DNA from: Shewanella cutis
Lineage (GTDB): Bacteria; Pseudomonadota; Gammaproteobacteria; Enterobacterales; Shewanellaceae
DNA length: 64,000 nt
Assembly (NCBI RefSeq): GCF_022410515.1
Contig: NZ_JACSDI010000001.1
Coordinates: 744,001-808,000 of the forward strand
Direction: 5' to 3'
Shown: one piece after another, positions 37,295 to 45,668 of the stretch
Layout of the letters: each line of letters opens with the position of its first letter
Position numbering within the stretch: the stretch's first letter is position 1
Position numbers and translations under genes: made by a program
The notes under the pieces: generated by a model
The model's input: the letters and a program-made list of their open reading frames with translations, nothing else
Database searches by the model: none
What the model was told of the DNA's origin: nothing

Positions 37295-37557
37295 TACCAA
37301 TCACATTAAATATCTAATCAGTTCAGAGCCTCACAGGCATCTCAATCCAAGGCGCATTGACGAAGAAATGGTTATTCCCTTTTAAGTCAATGTAACACGG
37401 GAGTGAGATGCCTATGATGCTCCCGAAGGGCGGGGTTGAACGGGCTTTATACTGCGTTTAAGGCTTTCAACAGAGCACCACTATGCCTTCAAGCCTTCGC
37501 CTTGTCTAAAGCCCGTTTAACTCCCGCTGAATGAACAGATATTTAATACGATTGGTA
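37295..37557. mobile_element. MITE-like element, 263 bp
   Basis: Terminal inverted repeats begin TACCAATC (37295) and end GATTGGTA (37557), and pair imperfectly over about 26 bp (TACCAATCRYATTAAATATCT core). TAA flanks both ends directly (37292-37294 and 37558-37560), fitting a 3-bp target duplication. Inside are two more inverted pairs: AACGGGCTTTA with TAAAGCCCGTT, and TCACAGGCATCTCA with TGAGATGCCTATGA, so the element can fold extensively. It has no coding capacity, and no transposase was seen in the window. Confidence 0.65.
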
Positions 37558-37741
37558 TAACAAGCTAATCAAACAATCTTCACATTCTTTCGCGCTATAG
37601 TGTTGTCGGTCACATTTTGGTTGTATAATCTGCGCGCGCAAAGCTTCATATTGTATACAAAATATCAAATGCGTTTCGCGCCCCCCATTTTTGTTTCAAC
37701 AATAGAGCCGAAAACAACTGGCCAAGATGGAAGCGATTACT

Positions 37742-40700
37742 ATGTTCAAAGCGAGTGAAGTGCTGGCAGGCCGCTACGATTCTGCCAATCTCGACGAACT
37801 GTTCAAAGCTGTCACCGACAACTACATTGTCGATGAAGAACAATACTTGTCAGAGCTAATCAAACTAGTCCCCTCCAGTGATGAAGCCATCGAGCGCGTC
37901 ACTCGTCGTGCCCACGAACTGGTCAACAAAGTTCGTCAATTTGAGAAAAAAGGCTTAATGGTTGGCATCGATGCCTTCCTACAGCAATACAGCTTAGAAA
38001 CTCAGGAAGGTATCATCCTGATGTGTTTAGCCGAAGCCCTGCTGCGTATTCCCGATGCGGCCACCGCCGACGCCCTGATTGAAGACAAACTTTCAGGTGC
38101 TAAGTGGGATGAACATTTGAGCAAGAGCGATTCGGTGCTGGTTAACGCCTCCACTTGGGGCCTGATGCTCACCGGTAAAATTGTTAACTTAGATAAAAAA
38201 ATCGACGGTACGCCAAGTAACCTATTAGGCCGTTTAGTCAATCGTTTAGGCGAGCCCGTGATCCGCCAAGCCATGATGGCCGCGATGAAAATCATGGGTA
38301 AACAGTTCGTTCTCGGCCGCACCATGAAAGAAGCGCTCAAGAACAGCGAAGACAAGCGTAAATTAGGTTACACCCACTCCTACGATATGCTGGGTGAAGC
38401 CGCGCTGACGCGTAAAGATGCCGAAAAATACTTTACCGATTATGCCAATGCGATTACCGAGTTAGGCGCCCAAAGCTATAACGAAAGTGAATCTCCACGC
38501 CCAACGATTTCAATTAAGTTGTCGGCATTGCACCCACGTTACGAAGTCGCTAACGAAGACCGTGTACTGACCGAGCTGTATGACACCGTTATTCGCCTGA
38601 TTAAACTCGCGCGCGGGTTAAATATCGGTATTTCTATCGACGCCGAAGAAGTTGACCGTCTCGAACTATCATTAAAACTGTTCCAAAAACTGTTTAATTC
38701 TGAAGCCACTAAGGGCTGGGGATTACTGGGTATCGTGGTGCAAGCTTACTCTAAGCGCGCCCTGCCGGTGCTGGTATGGTTAACTCGCTTGGCGAAAGAG
38801 CAAGGCGATGAAATCCCGGTTCGCTTAGTGAAAGGCGCTTACTGGGACAGCGAGCTTAAATGGGCGCAGCAGGCAGGCGAAGCCGCTTACCCACTCTACA
38901 CCCGCAAAGCTGGTACCGACGTTTCTTACTTAGCCTGTGCGCGTTACCTGTTATCCGAGGCCACTCGCGGCGCGATTTATCCCCAATTTGCTAGCCACAA
39001 CGCACAAACCGTTGCGGCAATTTCCGATATGGCGGGCGATCGTAACCACGAATTCCAACGTCTACACGGCATGGGACAAGAGCTGTACGACACTATTCTG
39101 TCGGAAGCGGGCGCGAAAGCGGTACGTATCTACGCTCCAATCGGTGCCCATAAGGATCTGCTGCCCTACTTAGTGCGTCGCCTGCTAGAAAACGGTGCCA
39201 ACACCTCGTTCGTGCACAAACTGGTCGACCCGAAAACGCCTATTGAGTCTTTAGTGGTTCATCCGTTAAAGACATTGACCGGCTACAAAACCCTGGCTAA
39301 CAACAAAATCGTTTTACCTACCGACATCTTCGGTAGCGATCGCAAAAATTCCAAGGGACTCAATATGAACATCATTTCTGAAGCAGAGCCATTCTTCGCG
39401 GCCTTAGACAAATTCAAATCGACGCAGTGGCAAGCTGGCCCTCTGGTTAATGGTCAAACCTTAACTGGTGAGCACAAAACCGTGGTTAGCCCATTCGATA
39501 CCACTCAAACTGTGGGTCAAGTGGCCTTTGCCGACAAAGCAGCTATCGAACAAGCTGTTGCCTCTGCCCATGCGGCTTTCGGCTCTTGGACTCGTACGCC
39601 AGTGGAAGTGCGCGCCTCGGCACTGCAAAAGCTGGCGGATCTGTTAGAAGAAAACCGCGAAGAACTGATTGCCCTCTGTACCCGTGAAGCGGGCAAGAGC
39701 ATTCAAGACGGTATCGACGAAGTTCGTGAAGCCGTAGACTTCTGCCGTTACTACGCAGTACAAGCCAAGAAGCTGATGTCAAAACCTGAACTGCTCCCAG
39801 GCCCAACAGGAGAGTTAAACGAACTCTTCCTCCAAGGTCGCGGTGTATTTGTGTGTATCAGCCCATGGAACTTCCCATTGGCTATCTTCTTGGGCCAAGT
39901 ATCAGCAGCCCTAGCAGCGGGTAACACTGTAGTTGCTAAACCTGCGGAGCAGACGTCAATCATTGGTTACCGCGCAGTGCAGTTAGCACATCAAGCGGGT
40001 ATTCCAACGGACGTGCTGCAATATCTGCCAGGTACAGGCGCCACCGTTGGTAACGCACTGACGGCTGACGAGCGTATCGGCGGCGTATGCTTTACCGGTT
40101 CAACAGGCACGGCCAAACTGATTAACCGCACGCTGGCAAACCGTGAAGGCGCGATCATTCCGTTAATCGCCGAAACCGGTGGCCAAAACGCCATGGTGGT
40201 AGACTCTACTTCTCAACCAGAACAAGTGGTTAACGATGTGGTTTCGTCTTCCTTCACCAGCGCGGGTCAACGCTGCTCGGCGCTGCGCGTACTCTTCCTG
40301 CAGGAAGATATTGCAGACCGCGTGATCGATGTGCTGCAAGGTGCAATGGATGAGCTAGTGATTGGCAACCCAAGTTCAATCAAAACTGACGTAGGTCCAG
40401 TGATTGATGCCACAGCCAAAGCCAACCTTGATGCCCATATCGACCACATTAAGCAAGTTGGCAAGCTGATCAAGCAAATGCCATTGCCTGCTGGCACTGA
40501 GAATGGCCACTTTGTGTCACCAACCGCCGTTGAAATTGATTCAATCAAAGTGCTTGAAAAAGAACACTTTGGCCCAATCCTGCACGTAATCCGTTACAAG
40601 GCATCTGAACTTGCCCATGTAATCGATGAAATCAACAGCACAGGCTTTGGCTTAACCTTAGGTATCCACAGCCGTAACGAAGGCCATGCCCTTGAAGTGG

Positions 40701-40921
40701 CGGATAAAGTGAATGTCGGTAACGTTTACATCAACCGCAACCAAATCGGCGCTGTGGTTGGCGTACAACCTTTCGGCGGTCAAGGTCTATCTGGCACAGG
40801 TCCAAAAGCCGGTGGTCCACACTACTTAACTCGCTTCGTGACAGAAAAAACTCGCACTAACAACATCACCGCCATCGGTGGTAACGCGACCCTGTTGTCA
40901 CTGGGTGATAGCGACGCCTAA
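37742..40921 (+). CDS. putA: Bifunctional proline dehydrogenase / glutamate-semialdehyde dehydrogenase
   Basis: Oxidises proline to glutamate in two steps, passing electrons to the quinone pool. 1059 residues from MFKASEVLAG. The FAD-binding proline dehydrogenase barrel (about 170-480) includes VRLVKGAYWDSELKWAQ. The aldehyde dehydrogenase domain (about 550-1010) includes CISPWNFPLAIFLGQ, E811 in AETGGQN and catalytic C845 in SAGQRCSALR. It lacks the N-terminal ribbon-helix-helix repressor domain of E. coli PutA (1320 residues), so it does not regulate itself by DNA binding. An ATG 5 codons upstream is possible. Its promoter lies just right of the MITE-like element. A terminator follows at 40950. 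Confidence 0.97.
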   Translation: MFKASEVLAGRYDSANLDELFKAVTDNYIVDEEQYLSELIKLVPSSDEAIERVTRRAHELVNKVRQFEKKGLMVGIDAFLQQYSLETQEGIILMCLAEALLRIPDAATADALIEDKLSGAKWDEHLSKSDSVLVNASTWGLMLTGKIVNLDKKIDGTPSNLLGRLVNRLGEPVIRQAMMAAMKIMGKQFVLGRTMKEALKNSEDKRKLGYTHSYDMLGEAALTRKDAEKYFTDYANAITELGAQSYNESESPRPTISIKLSALHPRYEVANEDRVLTELYDTVIRLIKLARGLNIGISIDAEEVDRLELSLKLFQKLFNSEATKGWGLLGIVVQAYSKRALPVLVWLTRLAKEQGDEIPVRLVKGAYWDSELKWAQQAGEAAYPLYTRKAGTDVSYLACARYLLSEATRGAIYPQFASHNAQTVAAISDMAGDRNHEFQRLHGMGQELYDTILSEAGAKAVRIYAPIGAHKDLLPYLVRRLLENGANTSFVHKLVDPKTPIESLVVHPLKTLTGYKTLANNKIVLPTDIFGSDRKNSKGLNMNIISEAEPFFAALDKFKSTQWQAGPLVNGQTLTGEHKTVVSPFDTTQTVGQVAFADKAAIEQAVASAHAAFGSWTRTPVEVRASALQKLADLLEENREELIALCTREAGKSIQDGIDEVREAVDFCRYYAVQAKKLMSKPELLPGPTGELNELFLQGRGVFVCISPWNFPLAIFLGQVSAALAAGNTVVAKPAEQTSIIGYRAVQLAHQAGIPTDVLQYLPGTGATVGNALTADERIGGVCFTGSTGTAKLINRTLANREGAIIPLIAETGGQNAMVVDSTSQPEQVVNDVVSSSFTSAGQRCSALRVLFLQEDIADRVIDVLQGAMDELVIGNPSSIKTDVGPVIDATAKANLDAHIDHIKQVGKLIKQMPLPAGTENGHFVSPTAVEIDSIKVLEKEHFGPILHVIRYKASELAHVIDEINSTGFGLTLGIHSRNEGHALEVADKVNVGNVYINRNQIGAVVGVQPFGGQGLSGTGPKAGGPHYLTRFVTEKTRTNNITAIGGNATLLSLGDSDA

Positions 40922-40949
40922 GCTTAAATCTAAGCCTTAGTTATTAACG

Positions 40950-40977
40950 AAAAGCCAGACTCTGTCTGGCTTTTTTA
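40950..40977 (+). terminator. Terminator of putA
   Basis: AAAAGCCAGAC-TCT-GTCTGGCTTTTTT; strong stem and T-run. Confidence 0.9.
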
Positions 40978-41118
40978 TTGGGTAATGAATGCTTACAGCT
41001 AAATATAAATCTATAAATAATCATATTAATCAATTACTTTTTATCATTTTAGGAATAGTTTTAGATATATGAGCATTATGGGAGTCTTCGCATTTTCCAT
41101 TTGAGTTCATCAATAAAA

Positions 41119-41340
41119 AATCAAAGTCGTGGGGCTTCACCCCACACCCGACCAAGGAGGACTGCTCGTCCTATCCTCCTTGGATGCTCCAAGACGCCCC
41201 TTCGGAGTTGAAAACCCCTCGGGCATTCGCTGTTCTTATGCTATCGCGTCAGACGCTCGTCCCTGATTCGACTGACGCTGCCTCGGCATCCATGCCTCGC
41301 CCACGCAACGAACACCAATGCCCTTCGGCAACTCCGAGGG
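41119..41340. repeat. Left copy of dispersed repeat bracketing the OLD gene
   Basis: About 220 bp, homologous in inverted orientation to 43402-43650. The first 28 bp after the short AT lead (41128-41155, itself able to form the hairpin GTGGGG-CTTCA-CCCCAC) match the other copy at 27 of 28 positions. Other shared blocks are CTCGGCATCCATGCCTCGC (41282-41300) and the GCCCTTCGGCAACTCCG end. A middle hairpin (AAGGAGGA...TCCTCCTT) replaces a different hairpin in the other copy. Between putA's terminator and this repeat lies about 140 bp of AT-rich sequence without features. Confidence 0.7.
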
Positions 41341-41500
41341 GTATGGCGTACTCCTTTAGTTTTGAAGTTTTCTGTTATTTAGTAAAAATGTATATTCCAT
41401 ATTCATTTGTCTTAAAAATCAATGCTTAAAATTAAAAAACATAGACAAATTAGGTGCATACCATAGAATGTTTGAAAAAATTACTTCGACGTCTAAAACT

Positions 41501-43321
41501 ATGATTCGACAAATAACCATAACCAATTTTCGCTCTATTCGAAAAGAAACTATTTCGTCAGAAGAGATTACAACTCTTGTTGGGCGGAATGATGCTGGTA
41601 AGTCAAATTTGCTGAGAGCTCTGAATTTATTCTTCAATGGCAAAACTGATTCAGACACAAACTACAATTTTGAGTCTGATTTCAACATCAATGCAATCGT
41701 GCATAAACGAAAAGCAAAAGAAGTCAAAGTTGAGTTAGTTTTAAAGTTGCCCCAAAGCTACCGCAAACCCAACAGTCCAGATACCGTGTATTGGAGTAAA
41801 GTATGGCGAGCTGAGGGTTTTCACGCTGAAGAGCAAAAGCTTTGCGAGTTAAAAGATGGAAGAATTATTAGCAAATCCGATTTCCCTGCAAGAAGTAAAA
41901 TTCCATATTTGCTTAAGTGTATAAATTATATTTATATCCCAGCAATAAAAGACGCGAATTTTTTCAGGGATCTCCAAGGCCAATTGTATGATGTGTTAGC
42001 TGCAGCTTCGGAACAAGGATTGCACACTTCAGCGAAGAGTTTTGAGGCGGAAATTAATGAGCACATAAGTGAGTTAATGGGGGAAATCGACAGTACTTTT
42101 GCCAATAGTAACAATGAGGTAAGGTTACCCCAAAACTTAAGAAATATCTTTGGTGCATTAGAGTTTAATGCGGACAATATTCCTCTATCGCGTCGAGGTG
42201 ATGGGATAAAAATACGACACATACCAATGATGCTTTCATTTATTGCATTAAAGCAGCAGAGTATAGGTACCAGAGTAGCGATCAGGCCTCAAATTTGGGG
42301 ATTCGAAGAACCTGAAAATAACGTTGAATTTTCTACTTGTTTTGAACTGAATAACCAACTAATAAATGCTGTTAAAAAATATACCCAAATATTTATCACT
42401 ACGCATTCCCCAGCTATATATTCTTTGTCTTTTAAAGATGCATTACCCAGTGGTATTAAGAGCGTCAGCTATTATGTTGATAAGCAGGGTGTCGATACCA
42501 AAATTCGTTCATGTAGTGAAGATGAGCTGCACGGTAACATAGGTTTCTTAAATTTAGTAACTCCGTTAATCGAAGAAAAGCGGAAAATATGGACAGAGCA
42601 AGAAGCAAAATATAAGGCTACTGTTGATTCCTTATCTTCCCAATTGTCTCTTTCATCTAAGCCTCGGATATTCCTTGAAGGACTTAGTGATAAGGCCGTA
42701 ATAAATCGTATGCTTGAATATTTTGGAAAAAATAACGACGTTTACATAGATACTTCTGATGAAGATAACAATTCTGCAAATTCTGCAAGTGATAGAGCAA
42801 AAGCTTTCCACTTGTTGCAAAAGCATGCAAAAGAAAAAATTCAGGGACTCCTATTATTAGATGATGATGAAGCAGGGAAAAGTGCAACGAGGAATTTTAC
42901 TGATTTCTTTGCCGGACAAACTTCAATGGTGCAGGCTGCGACTTATCCTCCATCTGATATACCCAAGATATTGATTAAAAAAGGATATATTTGGAAGGTT
43001 GAATTGGAGCATTTATACCCAGAGTCCATTTGGCAGTATGCTTTTCAACAATCTTGGATTGAATTTATTGCTGACGAAGAGCAAAAATTTACAGACTGTA
43101 AACGTAAAGAGCTATTTAACCATGAAATTAGCCCATTAACTTACAAAACTGATTTAACAGATTACCAGAAATTCATTGTGGATTACTCTTTTACGCATGA
43201 CGGTAAGCGCCGTGTAAGTCTGCATATCGGAAGAATGACTGACGATGAACTTGAAAAGTTTGGTCTTGTAAGTGCATTTACTCCTGTAATTAATTTAATA
43301 ATTAAAGCGCTCAAATTATAA
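41501..43321 (+). CDS. OLD-family ATP-dependent nuclease (ATPase plus Toprim)
   Basis: About 606 residues. The ABC-type ATPase half has Walker A GRNDAGKS at 28-35, an ABC-signature-like LSRRGDG near 230, Walker B IWGFEEPE near 264, and TTHSP (H-loop) near 300. The C-terminal Toprim half shows the acidic residues in IFLEGLSDKAV (about 390) and LLLLDDDEAGK (about 452). OLD nucleases act in phage defence, such as P2 Old and, paired with UvrD-like GajB, Gabija. No helicase or reverse transcriptase is adjacent, so this is a stand-alone type. GC content is visibly lower than in its neighbours, and inverted repeats flank it: a recent acquisition. No clear ribosome site; an ATG at 41468 is the alternative start. 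Confidence 0.85.
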   Translation: MIRQITITNFRSIRKETISSEEITTLVGRNDAGKSNLLRALNLFFNGKTDSDTNYNFESDFNINAIVHKRKAKEVKVELVLKLPQSYRKPNSPDTVYWSKVWRAEGFHAEEQKLCELKDGRIISKSDFPARSKIPYLLKCINYIYIPAIKDANFFRDLQGQLYDVLAAASEQGLHTSAKSFEAEINEHISELMGEIDSTFANSNNEVRLPQNLRNIFGALEFNADNIPLSRRGDGIKIRHIPMMLSFIALKQQSIGTRVAIRPQIWGFEEPENNVEFSTCFELNNQLINAVKKYTQIFITTHSPAIYSLSFKDALPSGIKSVSYYVDKQGVDTKIRSCSEDELHGNIGFLNLVTPLIEEKRKIWTEQEAKYKATVDSLSSQLSLSSKPRIFLEGLSDKAVINRMLEYFGKNNDVYIDTSDEDNNSANSASDRAKAFHLLQKHAKEKIQGLLLLDDDEAGKSATRNFTDFFAGQTSMVQAATYPPSDIPKILIKKGYIWKVELEHLYPESIWQYAFQQSWIEFIADEEQKFTDCKRKELFNHEISPLTYKTDLTDYQKFIVDYSFTHDGKRRVSLHIGRMTDDELEKFGLVSAFTPVINLIIKALKL

Positions 43322-43979
43322 ACAGAAAAATTGACAGAAATAGGACAGACATAACTCTTTTGGGATTAATAGTTCACACAATAGCAACAGCAGTTCACCT
43401 TCCCCTGCGAAGTTGCTGAAGGGCGTTGAAGAAAATCGCGTGAGCGAGGCATGGATGCCGAGTTAGCTTTCGGACTCTCTGTTTAACATCAAGGGGATGT
43501 ACCATCGGAAGCGTTAGCGATTTTCGCATAAGTACGAAGCCACTAATCAATGCATGTAACTTCGCTAGGGACGCCGGGGGATTTCCAAAAGGGGAACAGG
43601 CGTTTTTCCCCTTTTGGTCAGGTGTGGGGTGAAGCCCCACGACGTTGATTCACCTCGGCCCAAAGGCCGCCATCTAAAGATGGAACATCTACGGTCAGAG
43701 CCAAGCATCTAAAGCAATAGCATTAAGAACACTTAATCCCCAAATACCCCGCTCCGAGGTATGACCTTAACTCATTTTCTAACCACTTACCTGAAATGAA
43801 TTTCCTCAAAATTGAGTCTCACCAAGCAAGCGGTTTCAAACCCAATGTGAGCGGCTTCAAAATGTGAATAGCCGAGATTTGAAAGCGATATGAGGGGATT
43901 GCGCCTAGAAGATAAAAACCTTCATAATCGCCATTCAATCAATTTTTCACGTTCCCAAGGTCACTTTCTCAAGGTTGCT
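43322..43979. other. Non-coding stretch between OLD gene and DUF599 gene
   Basis: About 660 bp. The part from 43402 to 43650 is the right copy of the dispersed repeat. The rest (43651-43979) holds a CATCTAAAGATGG dyad near 43670 and otherwise nothing I can identify. The open frame upstream of 43980 is leader. Confidence 0.5.
43402..43650. repeat. Right, inverted copy of dispersed repeat bracketing the OLD gene
   Basis: About 250 bp, the inverted counterpart of 41119-41340. It shares GCGAGGCATGGATGCCGAG (43443-43461), the GTTGCTGAAGGGCG end and the 28-bp outer block at 43614-43641. Its internal hairpin is AAAAGGGGAACAGG...CCCCTTTT. The two copies face each other across the OLD gene with their hairpin ends outward. 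Confidence 0.7.
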
Positions 43980-44720
43980 ATGACATTTTCGCTATTGGAT
44001 ATTTCTGCATTGACGTGGTTTATCGTTTCTTGGGCTGGCTATACCGCCTTTGCTCGGCGCAAAGCGAAGGACACTGACTGTATTGCCCGAGGTTTGCATA
44101 AGCACAGGATCTACTGGATGCTTGAGTTGATGACCCGAGGCGTGCGCGTCGGCGATGCGGCGTTATTAGCGAACCTTGAGCGTAATATTGCCTTTTTTGC
44201 CTCGACTACGCTGTTCGTGCTCGCGGGGGTATTAACCTTATTTGCACAGGTCGAACGCCTCGAAGCCGTAATCGCCACTATTCCCTATGCGACGCCACCA
44301 AATCATTCATTGGTACAAGTTAAATTAGCATTATTGGTGGTCATTTTTGTGATGGCATTTTTTCAATTTACCTGGTCGATGCGCCAATATGGCTTTGTAA
44401 ACGTGATGATAGGCGCGGGCCCAATGGATAGCGAAGGCGCCAATGACAACCTCAAAGCCTACGCAAGACAAATGGCGACGGTGCAAGACCAAGCCGCCCA
44501 CTCCTATAATTATGGCCTGCGGGCTTACTACTTTTCGATGGCCGTACTCTGTTGGTTTGTGCACCCGATACTGTTTATTTTGGCGAGTTTATTTGTGGTG
44601 GTCACGCTCTATCGCCGCGAATTTAAATCCCGCGCAGTCTTGGCCATTACCGCAGCTAAGGGGCATTTAGGCACAGAGTACCAAGCGCGAGAACCCCAGC
44701 GCCAATCCAAGTCGTCGTGA
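43980..44720 (+). CDS. DUF599-family membrane protein
   Basis: 246 residues with about four or five hydrophobic helices (about 8-25, 75-97, 118-140, 190-230), matching the DUF599 family of bacterial and plant membrane proteins of unknown function. AAGGTT sits before the ATG at 43980; 30 further in-frame codons upstream are not supported. The polar segment GPMDSEGANDNLKAYARQMATVQDQAAHSYNYGLR (about 143-178) is the family's characteristic loop. It is a single gene, first one after the acquired OLD region, and has normal composition for the window. Confidence 0.85.
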   Translation: MTFSLLDISALTWFIVSWAGYTAFARRKAKDTDCIARGLHKHRIYWMLELMTRGVRVGDAALLANLERNIAFFASTTLFVLAGVLTLFAQVERLEAVIATIPYATPPNHSLVQVKLALLVVIFVMAFFQFTWSMRQYGFVNVMIGAGPMDSEGANDNLKAYARQMATVQDQAAHSYNYGLRAYYFSMAVLCWFVHPILFILASLFVVVTLYRREFKSRAVLAITAAKGHLGTEYQAREPQRQSKSS

Positions 44721-44730
44721 TTTAGCCTAT

Positions 44731-44762
44731 GACTGCGCCAATAAAGCGCAGTCTAATTCTTG
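44731..44762 (+). terminator. Hairpin after DUF599 gene
   Basis: GACTGCGC-CAATAAA-GCGCAGTC, perfect 8-bp stem, followed by TAATTCTTGTT. It is probably a modest terminator. Confidence 0.6.
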
Positions 44763-44808
44763 TTCTATACTCATTGGGTTTATGACCAATCAACAATTGG
44801 AGTGAGCC

Positions 44809-44988
44809 ATGAGTGATAATCTGTTAACAGTGGATGAAGTGTGCAAGTTGCTGGATAAGAGCCCGGCGACTATTAAACGCTATGCGCGGGAAAATCTGCT
44901 TAGCAGCGTGAAAGACGGTGAAGAATTACGATTCCCCGAAGAAGAGGTTAAACGTTATTTAGCCTTTTCTCAGCGCTTAGGAAAATAA
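44809..44988 (+). CDS. Small helix-turn-helix (MerR/excisionase-like) protein
   Basis: 59 codons with a GGAG ribosome site 8 nt before the ATG. The protein MSDNLLTVDEVCKLLDKSPA... has the winged-helix pattern of the excisionase/BldC-like group: LLTVDEVCKLLDKSPATIKR is the helix-turn-helix and DGEELRFPEEEVKRYL the wing and following helix. It lacks any effector domain, so it is a DNA-binding or nucleoid-type accessory factor, or an architectural partner. Its target is unknown; it stands alone between the DUF599 gene and the convergent cyaB. No integrase is nearby, so an excisionase role is unlikely. Confidence 0.85.
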   Translation: MSDNLLTVDEVCKLLDKSPATIKRYARENLLSSVKDGEELRFPEEEVKRYLAFSQRLGK

Positions 44989-45054
44989 GCCATCATAAAC
45001 AGGTTTTCATGATTCATCCCCAAATGGACTTGGGATGCATCCCCCTCAGAGCGA

Positions 45055-45639
45055 TTATTGTTGCAAAGCCTGCTGTAATTGCTTGTAGGATAAAAACTCC
45101 CGCTGCGACTCATTGAGGCCAAGTTCCGCCGCTAAAGCGACGAGCTGTGCCTCATACACCGGCAGCATGGCCTCATCATCGGTCATTATCGCCAGTTCAG
45201 CAAAGTCACCCAATCCTTCAAGCCTGTCTAAGGTTAAGTGAAATTGCCCTAAAAAATACACGCTGCGCCGCTTTTTAATCTCAAGCACACATTGATAACC
45301 TAAAGTACGGAGCATACTTTTGGCTTTATTGGCATCCGTGATATTGACCGCTTCACAGCGATCCTTCTCGGGGCCTTTGACGATCCAAAGCCGGATCCCT
45401 GAAGGCTGCATCTCACGAATGCACAGGCTTTTATGCTGCGCCGCTAACGACGCCGAGGGCGAATCAAAATAGCAGTCATGCTCAAGGTTATCCTCAAGCA
45501 TCACCTCGGGGGATTTGGCGCTTAGGCGTGCCCAAAAGGCCTCACGATCTGCGAGCCGATACTTAAGCTCCACCTCAAACTTACCGTTAAAATGGGCGTT
45601 AATTTGCGGCGCAAGCGCTGCGGGCATTAGGTTATTCAT
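45055..45639 (-). CDS. cyaB: Class IV adenylate cyclase (CYTH domain)
   Basis: 194 residues from MNNLMPAAL. The CYTH signature is FEVELKYRL (ExExK); RLWIVKGPEKDRCEA, SVYFLGQFHLTLDRLEGLGDFAELAIMTDD carry the basic and acidic residues lining the barrel. From memory it follows the Yersinia class IV adenylate cyclase closely along its length, so cyclic AMP synthesis is more likely than triphosphatase activity. It lies 29 bp after cydC and is very probably the third gene of the cydD-cydC-cyaB operon. A start 4 codons later is possible. Confidence 0.88.
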   Translation of the reverse strand: MNNLMPAALAPQINAHFNGKFEVELKYRLADREAFWARLSAKSPEVMLEDNLEHDCYFDSPSASLAAQHKSLCIREMQPSGIRLWIVKGPEKDRCEAVNITDANKAKSMLRTLGYQCVLEIKKRRSVYFLGQFHLTLDRLEGLGDFAELAIMTDDEAMLPVYEAQLVALAAELGLNESQREFLSYKQLQQALQQ

Positions 45640-45668
45640 CACATTATTCACTCTGATAACAAGACCTA

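Noticed and set aside
41184..41429. 81-codon open frame before the OLD gene
   Set aside because: It lies within the dispersed repeat and its hairpins; translated composition is unlike a protein.
41501..43321. Gabija, PARIS or retron defence system
   Set aside because: Gabija needs an adjacent UvrD-like GajB, PARIS an AriB partner and a retron a reverse transcriptase; none is present within several kb.
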